In this document: in pieces, positions 15,801 to 23,545 of the stretch
Layout of the letters: the number at the start of each line of letters is the position of its first letter
Numbering within the stretch: the stretch's first letter is position 1
NCBI GenBank assembly: GCA_035934405.1
Contig: DASYXW010000074.1
Span: 1-64,000 of the forward strand
DNA from: DASYXW01 sp035934405
GTDB lineage: Bacteria > Acidobacteriota > Terriglobia > UBA7540
Direction: 5' to 3'
DNA length: 64,000 nt
Made by a program: the position numbers and the translations under genes
Notes under the pieces: generated by a model
What the model was told of the DNA's origin: nothing
What the model saw: the letters and a program-made list of their open reading frames with translations, nothing else
The model's database searches: none

Positions 15801-16127
15801 GCCGCCGAGGCGCTGGAGAACCTCAAGAAGAAAGCCAATGCGGTCGCCGATGGCACGCCCACCGCGCCCGGCTTGGGTTCGGTGAACCGCGACCTCGCGC
15901 GCTTGACCACGGCCATCGAGAGCGCCGACGCCCGGCCGTCAGCTACCGCGCGGGCCGCGGCGGAGGAATCCTGCCAGGCGCTCGACAAAGCTCTCGAAGC
16001 GTGGCACAAGCTCAACACGCAAGACGTCGCGGAGTTCAACTCCACGCTCGCGCAGCACAAGCTCGCGGCCCTACCCGTCGCGGCACCCCCTGCTGGCGTT
16101 GCCGGCGATCCGGGATGTGGAAGGTGA
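12897..16127 (+). CDS. Secreted VPS10/BNR-repeat beta-propeller protein
   Basis: This 1076-residue exported protein starts at GTG 12897 nine bases after GAGGAGG, with a signal peptide ending in AQAQ. Many BNR/sortilin-type blade motifs follow (S.DGG.TW, for example KTTDGGRVWK, KSTDGGDTW, SVDGGQTW) over about residues 30-700. After that come a domain with GRALWILDDVTPLRQ and an FlgD/Ig-like segment (FVWDLRYP, PGTYTAELSV). The C-terminal 180 residues are Ala/Lys-rich helical. Such proteins are common in acidobacteria and related phyla; a sialidase or peptidase-associated role is unproven. The 3' end runs into a palindromic repeat region, so the natural C-terminus may be altered. Confidence 0.85.
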   Translation: MNLSNCRLRFLRVVCAFVVVAGFAAVRPAQAQQLDPNLYAAMRWRLIGPFRAGRVTAVAGVPGDPAVYYMGTPGGGVWKTTDGGRVWKPIFDQERVASIGAVAVAPSNPNILYVGTGEQTPGNGVYKSTDGGDTWTNVGLRGTHFIQAIIIDPRNPNIVIVGATGDFTASTERGVFKSTDGGQTWNKVLYRDDTTAVVDLCSDPGNRKVLYASLWRRAFRFGPPQPGEKRPAPYSGIYKSTDEGSHWKPLSGKGLPAGDLGRIGIAVAPGNRGRRLYAIIAQGFYRSDDAGATWARSTTDPRILGNGYFSRVFVDPRNPDVLYVAQTSLYRSTDGGHTFESYTGAPSGDDFHVLWIDPQDPRRMILGVDQGATISVDGGQTWSSWYNQPTGQFYHVSTDNAFPYHVYAAQQDSGTAAVASRSDYGEISDRDVYSIGGFEYCYIEADPTNPNIVYSGGWYGSALRFDRTTGQFATVFIPGKKYHTAAAPALAFSPQDPHKLYLGAQYLLESTDQGMTWREISPDLTAKPPAQKEGPPPPPAFGAAFSGISALSPSPVKANEIWAGTSNGQVELTRDGKTWRNVSPPDLPPSAGISAIDASHHDAATAFAVAGSFRTPQKPELYAYRTHDYGKTWQKITAGLPPSDPIRVVREDPVRRGLLYAGTATGVYLSFDDGDHWQSLQLNLPTATVTDLDVHGDDLVASTYGRALWILDDVTPLRQASAQVASSDVRLFRPETALRVRWDNNQDTPLPPEVPAGQNPPDGAIVDYYLKSAPAGEITLSIRDEKGNLVRRFSSAPPIRALPLPNVPSYWIAPPAALTKAAGMNRFVWDLRYPSPQALPFSYYGALLNYTEFTLADHAIPGATPRRQPQGPFVVPGTYTAELSVEGHTYRQPLTVKLDPRVRASQQDCEAQLDLERKMANGLKASYEAYHQVETLRSAFSDRQKALAANAKPPDTKAPDAKETDAKDAAEALENLKKKANAVADGTPTAPGLGSVNRDLARLTTAIESADARPSATARAAAEESCQALDKALEAWHKLNTQDVAEFNSTLAQHKLAALPVAAPPAGVAGDPGCGR

Positions 16128-16434
16128 GCGGAACGGCCCCTCGGAGAGGGCCATATCCCCAGTTCTGTTCCCCCTCTTCCTAGGGGAGAGGGTGTCCCCG
16201 GCCCGGCCGGGACGGGCCCGACTTGTCGGGACCGGTGAGGGGGCCTCCGCCTTCTGCATAGCCCTCGCCCCCTTGGGGGAGAGGGTGACGAGCGTAGCGA
16301 GTCGGGTGAGGGGCTTCCGTTCGCTCGACAGCCGTTAACCACCTCGCTACTTGCGCCACCGCCCGGCGCGGAGTAGCCTTGCTTCGCTCTCTTTGGCCGC
16401 AACTGAAACGCTCGACGGGAAAGGACATTGAGCT
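16128..16434. repeat. Palindromic repeat cluster between secreted-protein genes
   Basis: This intergenic stretch carries several GC-rich palindromes: CCCCTCGGAGAGGG-type units, CTAGGGGAGAGGGTG and CCTTGGGGGAGAGGGTG with GGTGAGGGG partners, and a GAGCGTAGCGAGTC element. These resemble dispersed REP-like repeats. The last 60 bases before 16435 presumably hold the promoter and the ribosome-binding site (AAAGGA) of the next gene. Confidence 0.6.
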
Positions 16435-17892
16435 ATGAAGAACGCAAAACGACTCCTCGCTTGTGCGACTTGCATCCTGGCTTTGCTCGCGGGGCTCGTT
16501 GCGACCCCGTCGGCCCAGGCGCAGACGTTCACCACACTATTCAGCTTCGACTACACGCCAGTTGGTGCCCAGCCCTTCGCAACGTTGGTCCAGGCGAACG
16601 ACGGGAACTTGTATGGGACGACGACAACGGGTGGGGCCAATCTGTACTATGGCACCGTCTTCAAAATCACCCCAGGTGGGACATTGACGACGCTGCACAG
16701 CTTCGATTTCACTGACGGCTACTACCGCTACGGGGTGCTGGTCCAGGCCACCGATGGGAACTTCTATGACACAACGCAGGAGGGTGGGGCTACAGGCAAT
16801 GGGACGGTCTTCAAAATCAGCCCCAGTGGCAACCTGGCGACGCTTTACAGCTTTTGTGCTCAGAGCGGTTGCGCGGACGGCAGCCTCCCCCACGCGGGGC
16901 TGATCCAGGCTACCGACGGGAACTTCTACGGGACAACGTTCTCTGGCGGTGCCAACAGCTATGGTACGGTCTTCAAAATCGCCCCAAGCGGCACGCTCAC
17001 GACGCTTTACAGCTTTTGCTCCCAGAGCGGTTGCGGAGACGGCAGCCTCCCCTCCGCGGGGCTGATCCAGGCTGTCGATGGGAACTTCTATGGGACGACA
17101 TCTAGTGGCGGGGCGAACCGTTACTACGGGACGGTCTTTAGAATCACCGCGAGCGGCACGCTGACGACGCTTTACAGCTTTTGCTCGCAAACCAATTGCG
17201 CGGACGGTGCCGGGCCCTCAGGGCTGGTCCAGGCTGCCGACGGGAACCTCTACGGGACAACGAGCGGCGGCGGAGGCAGCGGTATTAGCGCTGGGACGGT
17301 CTTCAAGATAACCCCAAGTGGGGCGCTGACCAAGCTTTACAGCTTTTGCTCCCAGAGCGGTTGTACGGACGGCAACTTCCCAGCAGCCACGCTGGTCCAA
17401 GCCACCGACGGGAACTTCTACGGTACAACGGACATTGGCGGGGTCGGCGGCTCCTATGGGACCGTCTTCAAGGTCACGCCAAGGGGTATACTGACCACGC
17501 TACACCGTTTCGACTCCACCGACGGCGCCAACCCCTACGCGGGGCTGGTCCAGGACACCAATGGGAACTTCTACGGAACAACACTCAGCGGGGGCGCCAG
17601 CAGCACCTGCACGGGCGGCTGTGGCACGGTCTTTAGCCTGTCTGCAGGTCTCGGTCCGTTTGTGGAAACGCAGCCCACGTTCGGCAGGGCGGGAAAGACC
17701 GTCAAGATTCTAGGGACCAATCTGACCGGCTCGACCAGCGTCAGCTTTAACGGCACTGCGGCGACGTTCACCGTGCTCTCGAGTTCTTTGATCACGACCA
17801 CCGTACCCGTCGGCGCGACCACCGGCACAGTCCAGGTGGTGACGCCGCACGGCACGCTTTCGAGCAACGTGCCCTTCCGGGTGCTGCCGTAA
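16435..17892 (+). CDS. Secreted GloVer-repeat protein with C-terminal IPT/TIG domain
   Basis: This 485-residue protein has a signal peptide ending AQAQ, then about nine repeats of 39-45 residues built on LVQATDGNFYGTT..GG....GTVFKI.P.G.LTTLYSF, the GloVer tandem-repeat pattern (TIGR03803-like) that forms a beta-propeller-like surface. The C-terminal 80 residues (PTFGRAGKTVKILGTNLTG onward) are an IPT/TIG Ig-like domain. Conserved CSQSGC inserts in several repeats suggest disulfides. Function is unknown; such proteins are cell-surface or secreted. Confidence 0.88.
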   Translation: MKNAKRLLACATCILALLAGLVATPSAQAQTFTTLFSFDYTPVGAQPFATLVQANDGNLYGTTTTGGANLYYGTVFKITPGGTLTTLHSFDFTDGYYRYGVLVQATDGNFYDTTQEGGATGNGTVFKISPSGNLATLYSFCAQSGCADGSLPHAGLIQATDGNFYGTTFSGGANSYGTVFKIAPSGTLTTLYSFCSQSGCGDGSLPSAGLIQAVDGNFYGTTSSGGANRYYGTVFRITASGTLTTLYSFCSQTNCADGAGPSGLVQAADGNLYGTTSGGGGSGISAGTVFKITPSGALTKLYSFCSQSGCTDGNFPAATLVQATDGNFYGTTDIGGVGGSYGTVFKVTPRGILTTLHRFDSTDGANPYAGLVQDTNGNFYGTTLSGGASSTCTGGCGTVFSLSAGLGPFVETQPTFGRAGKTVKILGTNLTGSTSVSFNGTAATFTVLSSSLITTTVPVGATTGTVQVVTPHGTLSSNVPFRVLP

Positions 17893-18520
17893 GCCGAGAG
17901 GCTGACTGCGAAAAGTTGCGGGACATGAAGACCGTCCCGTATCACATACCCAAGAAAGGACTTGACAACTAAGCTCATGTCATGTTATGCTGTTTTGGCA
18001 CCTTGAAGCTTGATGGATATGTCTGATAGTGAGGAACTTAGCTCAAGTTTCGTGCCTTCTTTTCCTGCCCTCCATACTGAGCCAGCCAGAGATAAAAACG
18101 AAGCTAACTCAATTAAGCCATTTATATGAAACCAGATAGGCCATAAATGGAGAAAACAAAGCTAACGGCATTATCCATAATGGTGTCAGATAGACACACT
18201 ATGAAAACACCTCCTTTTGAGGCAAAAATCAGAATTTTGGACTGTCCAACGCGAATTGGGACGCGAAGACGACAGGATCCGGTAGGATCGAACCCTTGGC
18301 GGATAAAGCAAGTTATTGCATTCGATTAGAGGCAGATTTGACCACGAAACCTGAAAAAACCCGAGGATGGCGAACAAAAAATGTAAACCAAGCGGAATCA
18401 TTAACATACTTAGTTTCGAGGCCCCTCGTTTTCGAAAACCTCACGACGGCTGCCGAGGCAACCTGGGGGGCCCTGCCATTCAACCTCTAAGCGCGTCGCC
18501 CTCTTGGTCCGAGGTACACG
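17893..18520. other. AT-richer intergenic region, no convincing gene
   Basis: These 628 bases are clearly lower in GC than their surroundings. Short open frames exist (such as 18147-18329) but lack ribosome-binding sites and family features. A small hairpin GTGTC/GACAC lies at 18183-18197. It could host a small RNA or be a relic of transferred DNA. Confidence 0.5.
17962..17991 (+). promoter_or_regulatory. Possible sigma-70 promoter
   Basis: A perfect TTGACA (17962-17967) is followed after 18 bases by TATGCT (17986-17991). The nearest gene on this strand starts 530 bases downstream, so it may serve a long leader or a small RNA. Confidence 0.35.
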
Positions 18521-20983
18521 ATGGCAACTACCGTTCTTTCACAACAACAAGCTCCTCCGCAGCGCGGCAGCGCGGCAATTAGCGCCCTCACGTATCTGCT
18601 GGTTACTCTCGGAGGGCTGCTCGTCGTCGGCTCTGTCGCAGTCGGCTGGCAGCTGCACGCATCCCTGCCGCAACTTGATGGAACCCTTGAAGCCACCGGG
18701 CTTCGCGCTCCCGTCCAGGTGCTGCGCGACGCCCAGGGCGTGCCCCACATTCGCGCTCAATCACTTCACGATGCGTTCTTCGCGCAGGGCTACGTGACCG
18801 CACAGGACCGCCTCTGGCAAATGGACCTCAGCCGGCGTCTTGCCCAGGGCGAGCTCGCGGAAATCTTCGGCGAGCGCACGCTGCGGTCCGACATCGAAAA
18901 TCGCACCTTGGGCTTTCCGGAAGCCGCGGCGCGCGCCGCCGATGAACTGGACCCGGAATCGCGAACTGTTCTCGGCGCATACGCCCGCGGCGTGAACGCC
19001 TTCATCGAGAGCCATCGCTACCGCCTGCCGGTCGAGTTCACTCTGCTCGGCTACCAGCCGCGCCCGTGGACGGAGTCAGATTCTCTCGGCGTGGCGCTGA
19101 ACATGTCGAAGACGCTGAACAGTTCCTGGCGCACCGACCTCATGCGCGAGCGCATTCGCGCCCGGTTAACCCCGCAGCTTTACACCGATTTGTTCCCGGA
19201 CACGTCGTCGCTCGATCGCCCGGTTTCACAGATGCCCGCGTCTACAGGGCTGCCCGCACCTTCCCGCCCGAGTCCGGCCTCACCTGCAACGGACAACGGA
19301 CGACGGACAACGGACGGCATGGATCCTACGCTCGCTGCCCTCGTTTTCCCCGATGCCGATTTCGACTTCGCGCTCGGCAGCAACAACTGGGTGGTGAGCG
19401 GCGCGCACACGGCGACAGGCAAGCCGCTGCTGGCCAACGACCCGCACCTCGGCCACAGCATTCCCAGCGTCTGGTACATGATTCATCTCGAAGCGCCGGG
19501 CCTCGACGTGGCGGGCGTCAGCCTGCCGGGCGCGTCGTGCATTATCATAGGTCACAACCAGCGAATCGCCTGGGGCATGACCAATACCGGCCCCGACGTT
19601 CAAGACCTGTTTGTTGAGACGCTCAATCCCAGCAATCCCAATCAGTACCTCCACAACGGCCAGTGGATGGACGCCGAGGTGCGCGACGAGGCCATCAAGG
19701 TTCACGGCCGGCCGGATGTCCACCTCACGGTGCGCGTCACTCGGCACGGGCCGCTGATCTCCTCCGCGCCTGACCCAAAGTCCGCCGCCGGCCGCGCGCT
19801 GGCGCTCGAGTGGACGGCGCTCCAGCCGCACGCCCTGACGATTCCGTTCTTGAAGATCAACCAGGCGCAGAATTGGCAAGAGTTCACGACAGCCATCCGC
19901 AACTTCAACGGCCCGGAACAGAACATGGTCTACGGCGACGTGGACGGCAACATCGGCTACTACGCGCCCGCCTGGGTGCCAATCCGCCGCCAGGGTGACG
20001 GCTCGGTGCCCGTGCCGGGCGACACCGACGACTATGACTGGACGGGCTACATTCCGTTTGAGGATCTGCCCCACGTCTTCAATCCGCCCGGCGGCATCAT
20101 TGCCACCGCCAACAGCCGCGTCGTGCCCGACGGCTACCCTTATTTCATCACCCACAACTGGGCCGCGCCGTGGCGCACGGCGCGCATCTTCCAACTGCTC
20201 GAAGCGGGGAGCCACTTGACGGTGGATGACATGCTGAGCGTCCAGATGGACATCTACTCGCTCGAAGACGAGTGGCTGGCGAAACGCCTGGTGGCCGCCG
20301 CCGTCGCGCATTCGCCGGAGAGCGACGACGCCCAGTATGCCGTCGCGCTGCTGCGCCAGTGGGACGGGGAAGCTCGCGCCGACTCGGCGGCCACGCTGGT
20401 CTGCGAGGTCACGCGTCGAGCGCTGCTGCGGCGCCTGCTGGGTCCCAAGCTGGGCGATGAAGCGTCCGAGTATCATTGGTCGCTCAACCTCACTTTTGTA
20501 GACAACGTGCTCAAGAACGATTGGACGCGGTGGCTTCCGCCTGGCGACGCTGATTTCAACGCCACGCTCGTCGAGAGTCTCGAAGATGGTGTGAAGGAAA
20601 TCCCCAAGCTGACCGGCTCGGAGGGCCGCTCGGGGTGGGCTTGGGGCACGGTGATTCCGCTCACGTTCCACCATCCTCTCGACCGCATTCCAGTACTCGG
20701 GCCGCTGTTCGATGTCGGCCCTTATCCTCAGCGGGGCATGGGAACCACCGTCAAGGCCACGACGACGAGCTCCGGCCCTTCGATGCGGCTGGTGGTGGAT
20801 TTTGCCGACTTCGACCGCTCGGCGAACAACCTCACGCTGGGCGAGTCCGGCCAGTTGGCGAGCCCTTACTATCGCGACCAGTTTCGCATCTGGTACAACG
20901 GAACGAGCTTCCCCATGCTGTTCAGCGACGCGGCGGTTGAACGGGGCGCGGCGCACAAGCTGACGCTGGAGCCGGCGAAGTGA
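18521..20983 (+). CDS. Penicillin acylase family Ntn hydrolase
   Basis: This 820-residue precursor of an N-terminal-nucleophile amidase has an N-terminal membrane/signal helix (about 24-45). The alpha part includes DAFFAQGYVTAQDRLWQMDLSRR. A spacer peptide leads to ALGSNNWVVSG, where Ser287 becomes the nucleophile after self-cleavage, and the beta part has NDPHLG, the oxyanion and Asn region. The family hydrolyses amides such as acyl-homoserine lactones, penicillins or cyclic lipopeptides; the substrate cannot be read here. The spacer contains a 28-base 7-mer array (19289-19316). Confidence 0.93.
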   Translation: MATTVLSQQQAPPQRGSAAISALTYLLVTLGGLLVVGSVAVGWQLHASLPQLDGTLEATGLRAPVQVLRDAQGVPHIRAQSLHDAFFAQGYVTAQDRLWQMDLSRRLAQGELAEIFGERTLRSDIENRTLGFPEAAARAADELDPESRTVLGAYARGVNAFIESHRYRLPVEFTLLGYQPRPWTESDSLGVALNMSKTLNSSWRTDLMRERIRARLTPQLYTDLFPDTSSLDRPVSQMPASTGLPAPSRPSPASPATDNGRRTTDGMDPTLAALVFPDADFDFALGSNNWVVSGAHTATGKPLLANDPHLGHSIPSVWYMIHLEAPGLDVAGVSLPGASCIIIGHNQRIAWGMTNTGPDVQDLFVETLNPSNPNQYLHNGQWMDAEVRDEAIKVHGRPDVHLTVRVTRHGPLISSAPDPKSAAGRALALEWTALQPHALTIPFLKINQAQNWQEFTTAIRNFNGPEQNMVYGDVDGNIGYYAPAWVPIRRQGDGSVPVPGDTDDYDWTGYIPFEDLPHVFNPPGGIIATANSRVVPDGYPYFITHNWAAPWRTARIFQLLEAGSHLTVDDMLSVQMDIYSLEDEWLAKRLVAAAVAHSPESDDAQYAVALLRQWDGEARADSAATLVCEVTRRALLRRLLGPKLGDEASEYHWSLNLTFVDNVLKNDWTRWLPPGDADFNATLVESLEDGVKEIPKLTGSEGRSGWAWGTVIPLTFHHPLDRIPVLGPLFDVGPYPQRGMGTTVKATTTSSGPSMRLVVDFADFDRSANNLTLGESGQLASPYYRDQFRIWYNGTSFPMLFSDAAVERGAAHKLTLEPAK
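19289..19316 (+). repeat. Coding 7-mer array in the acylase spacer peptide
   Basis: Four in-phase units, ACGGACA, ACGGACG, ACGGACA, ACGGACG, encode TDNGRRTTDG (residues 257-266), about 20 residues before nucleophile Ser287. The region is part of the linker peptide removed or exposed on maturation. Confidence 0.85.
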
Positions 20984-21001
20984 AAGGCGCCGCAAGGACT
21001 C

Positions 21002-22021
21002 ATGGAACTCTTCGAACTCACGCGAACGCTGGTCAACATTCCGTCGGTCACCGGCGACGAAGGCCCGTGCGCCCGCTTCCTGCACGACTATCTGGCTGGC
21101 CGCAAGTTCGAGGTTGAGCTGCAGGCGGTTCCGCTTGGAGGCTCGCCCGGACGCGCCAACGTGTTTGCCTGGCGCGGGCGGCCGGAGGTGGTGCTCAGCA
21201 CGCACCTCGATACCGTGCCGCCATTTATCCCGGCGCGCGAAGATGACGAGTTCATCTATGGGCGCGGCTCGTGTGATGCCAAGGGCATCGCGGCCGCGCA
21301 GGTGGCCGCGGCTGAGCGGCTGAGCGGTGAGGGCATGGAAAATATCGGCCTGCTGTTTCTGGTCGGCGAGGAAACCACCAGCGATGGCGCCCTTGCCGCC
21401 AACCGGTCGCCGCGCGGCGCGAAATACATGATCAACGGCGAGCCGACTGAAAACAAGCTGGCCGCCGGCACCAAGGGAAGCCTGTGGCTCGATCTCCGCG
21501 CGCGCGGCCGGATGGCGCACTCGGCCTATCCGCACCTCGGCGAGTCGGCCATCGAGAAGCTGCTGGACGCGCTCGCCGCTCTGCGCCGGATGCCTTTGTC
21601 GGAAGATTCCGTGTTGGGCCGCGCCACGATGAATATCGGCCTCGTCTCCGGCGGCCGCGCCGCGAACGTGGTTCCAGACGAAGCCCAGGCGCGCGTGCTT
21701 TTCCGCACCGTTCCGGAGCCGGCTGGAACGCCGGAGCTGCGGCAGGAGATTGAGCGGGCCGTGGCAGGGCGGTGCGACTGCGATTTCGTCCGCGAGACAC
21801 CGCCGCTTCAGATGGAGCATCTGGACGGCTTCGAAACCGAGGTGTTCGCCTTCACCACGGACCTGCCCTCGCTAACGAACTGGGGCCGTCCGCTGCTCAT
21901 CGGGCCCGGCTCCATCACCGTCGCGCACACGGAAAACGAGCGCGTCCGCAAGTCTGACCTGACGCAGGCCGTCGAGCTGTATTGCCGCCTGGTGCGGAAA
22001 CTGAAGGCCAGGGATGGCTAG
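21002..22021 (+). CDS. M20-family metallopeptidase (ArgE/DapE/LysK type)
   Basis: This 339-residue protein has the M20 di-zinc hallmarks: STHLDTVPP (metal His and Asp), GRGSCDAKG (bridging Asp), EETTSDG (Glu base and metal Glu), a lid dimerisation domain (about 155-260) with GRMAHSAYPHLG, and a C-terminal metal His in GSITVAHTENE. It deacylates N-acyl amino acids. It lies 17 bases after the acylase gene and 78 bases before asd, so DapE-like desuccinylase in lysine/DAP synthesis is plausible (dapA, dapB and dapD lie 18-22 kb away). An ArgE or LysK-like specificity remains open. Confidence 0.85.
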   Translation: MELFELTRTLVNIPSVTGDEGPCARFLHDYLAGRKFEVELQAVPLGGSPGRANVFAWRGRPEVVLSTHLDTVPPFIPAREDDEFIYGRGSCDAKGIAAAQVAAAERLSGEGMENIGLLFLVGEETTSDGALAANRSPRGAKYMINGEPTENKLAAGTKGSLWLDLRARGRMAHSAYPHLGESAIEKLLDALAALRRMPLSEDSVLGRATMNIGLVSGGRAANVVPDEAQARVLFRTVPEPAGTPELRQEIERAVAGRCDCDFVRETPPLQMEHLDGFETEVFAFTTDLPSLTNWGRPLLIGPGSITVAHTENERVRKSDLTQAVELYCRLVRKLKARDG

Positions 22022-22052
22022 CCACCGAGAGTCGCCGCGGCGACAGACACAG

Positions 22053-22073
22053 AGAAAGCAGAAGGCAGAAACA
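22053..22073. repeat. Short 7-mer array
   Basis: Three in-phase units, AGAAAGC, AGAAGGC, AGAAACA, lie in the gap between the M20 peptidase and asd genes. Same period as the pilus-locus arrays but a different unit. Confidence 0.5.
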
Positions 22074-22099
22074 ACAATCTCTGTGGCAAGCTGTAAGCT

Positions 22100-23149
22100 A
22101 TGAAGAAAATCGAGGTCGGCATTCTGGGCGCGACGGGCATGGTGGGGCAGCGGTTCGTGAGCCTGCTCGAAAACCACCCGTGGTTTGAGCTGAAGTGGCT
22201 GGGAGCGTCGGGCAAGTCGGCGGGGAAATCCTACGCCGAGGCATGCACATGGCGCCTGCGCGAGCCGATGCCCGGGAAAACCGGCGAGCTTCGGGTCAAC
22301 GAATGTCAACCCCGGAACGCTCCCCATCTGCTATTCGCTTCGCTCGACTCGCAAGTGGCCGGCGACATCGAGAAGGACTTCGCCCGCGCCGGTCATGTGG
22401 TGATTTCGAACTCCGCCACCTACCGCATGGAAGCCGACGTGCCGCTCGTCATTCCCGAGGTCAACCCCGACCACCTCGCGCTGGTACGCTCCCAACGGCA
22501 GCAGCGCGGGTGGAACGGTTGCATCGTCACCAATCCCAATTGCACCACCGTGGGCCTAGTCATGTCGCTGGCGCCGCTCGAAAAGGCGTTCGGAATCGAG
22601 CGCGTGGTCATGACCAGTATGCAGGCGGTATCCGGCGCCGGCTATCCCGGCGTGCCGACGCTCGACATCCTCGGCAACGTGATCCCGTACATTGCAAACG
22701 AAGAAGAAAAGGTGGAGCGCGAGACGAAGAAACTGCTCGGCAAGTTCACGGACGGTCGCGTCGCAGCGGCGAAGCTTGCGGTGAGCGCGAGTTGCAATCG
22801 CGTGCTCGTGGAAGACGGACACATGGAAACTGTGTCCGTCGCGCTCAAGGCGAAGGCATCCATCGAGAACCTCGTCGAAGTGTGGCGCAAGTTTCGCGCC
22901 TTGCCCCAGGAACGCCAGTTGCCGTCTGCGCCCGCGCACCCCGTCCTGGTTCGCGATGAGCCCGACCGGCCGCAGCCGAAGTTCGACGTGGATGCCGAAG
23001 GCGGCATGGCTGCGGTGATTGGCCGGGTCCGGCCCTGCGCGGCCTTGCAATTCAAGTACATCGTCCTCTCGCACAATACCCTCCGCGGGGCGGCCGGCGC
23101 CGCGCTGCTGAATGCCGAACTCATGAAGTCCGAAGGTTACTTGGGATAG
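22100..23149 (+). CDS. asd: Aspartate-semialdehyde dehydrogenase
   Basis: This 349-residue enzyme reduces aspartyl phosphate to aspartate semialdehyde, the branch point to lysine/DAP, threonine and methionine. It has the Rossmann motif GILGATGMVGQRF, SNSATYRM, the catalytic Cys148 in TNPNCTTVG, and SGAGYPG. Spacing and NEEEKVERETKK indicate the archaeal/yeast-type Asd subfamily rather than the E. coli type. The product feeds DapA (42292-43191). Confidence 0.95.
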   Translation: MKKIEVGILGATGMVGQRFVSLLENHPWFELKWLGASGKSAGKSYAEACTWRLREPMPGKTGELRVNECQPRNAPHLLFASLDSQVAGDIEKDFARAGHVVISNSATYRMEADVPLVIPEVNPDHLALVRSQRQQRGWNGCIVTNPNCTTVGLVMSLAPLEKAFGIERVVMTSMQAVSGAGYPGVPTLDILGNVIPYIANEEEKVERETKKLLGKFTDGRVAAAKLAVSASCNRVLVEDGHMETVSVALKAKASIENLVEVWRKFRALPQERQLPSAPAHPVLVRDEPDRPQPKFDVDAEGGMAAVIGRVRPCAALQFKYIVLSHNTLRGAAGAALLNAELMKSEGYLG

Positions 23150-23545
23150 CGCGGGTTGGCCTTTTGAGTTTGGCACCTCTCCTTCCAAACAAACAAAAGC
23201 TTTATTTTCAATAATCTGACGGCTTTGCCGGTCGCTGTTCAAATTAAGTAGCTTTTTTTCAGTATGTTGACGGCTTTGCTTGACCCTAATCGAAACTTTG
23301 ACTGATTCTAAAAGACATTCAGGGTTTGTTTTCTGAAGAATATGTTTTTCTTCGACACTTCAACCACCGACGGAACTCCAACCTGTAACCAGTTTCCAGG
23401 CACTGGCACGATTGGCGGCCAGCCGGGGCGGAGGCATCGTAGCGACTTGAGCAGGGCACGGACACACATAAGATCGAATAGTACCTATGCTTTTATAACA
23501 CAGCCAGTACAGCAGTGTCAAGGATTCGACTCATACGGTGGTGGG
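23150..23545. other. Intergenic region with a 31-base direct repeat
   Basis: The region holds two imperfect copies of AGCTTT...TGACGGCTTTGC (about 23198-23229 and 23250-23280). It also holds CTTTGACTGATTCTAAAAGA at 23296, whose near copy recurs at 51011. No gene is seen. It separates asd from the convergent gcvT-like gene. Confidence 0.55.

Noticed and set aside
18270..18300. A tRNA-like T-loop (GGATCGAACCCTT) on the minus strand
   Set aside because: The flanking bases do not form a T stem and no acceptor or anticodon arms fit.
18147..18329. A 60-codon open frame in the AT-rich gap
   Set aside because: No ribosome-binding site, no recognisable family, no hydrophobic or repeat structure.
19280..21820. 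An 846-codon open frame antisense to the acylase and M20 genes
   Set aside because: GC-rich codon bias on the sense strand leaves long antisense frames. The translation is Arg/His-rich, has no family features, and two recognised genes lie opposite.
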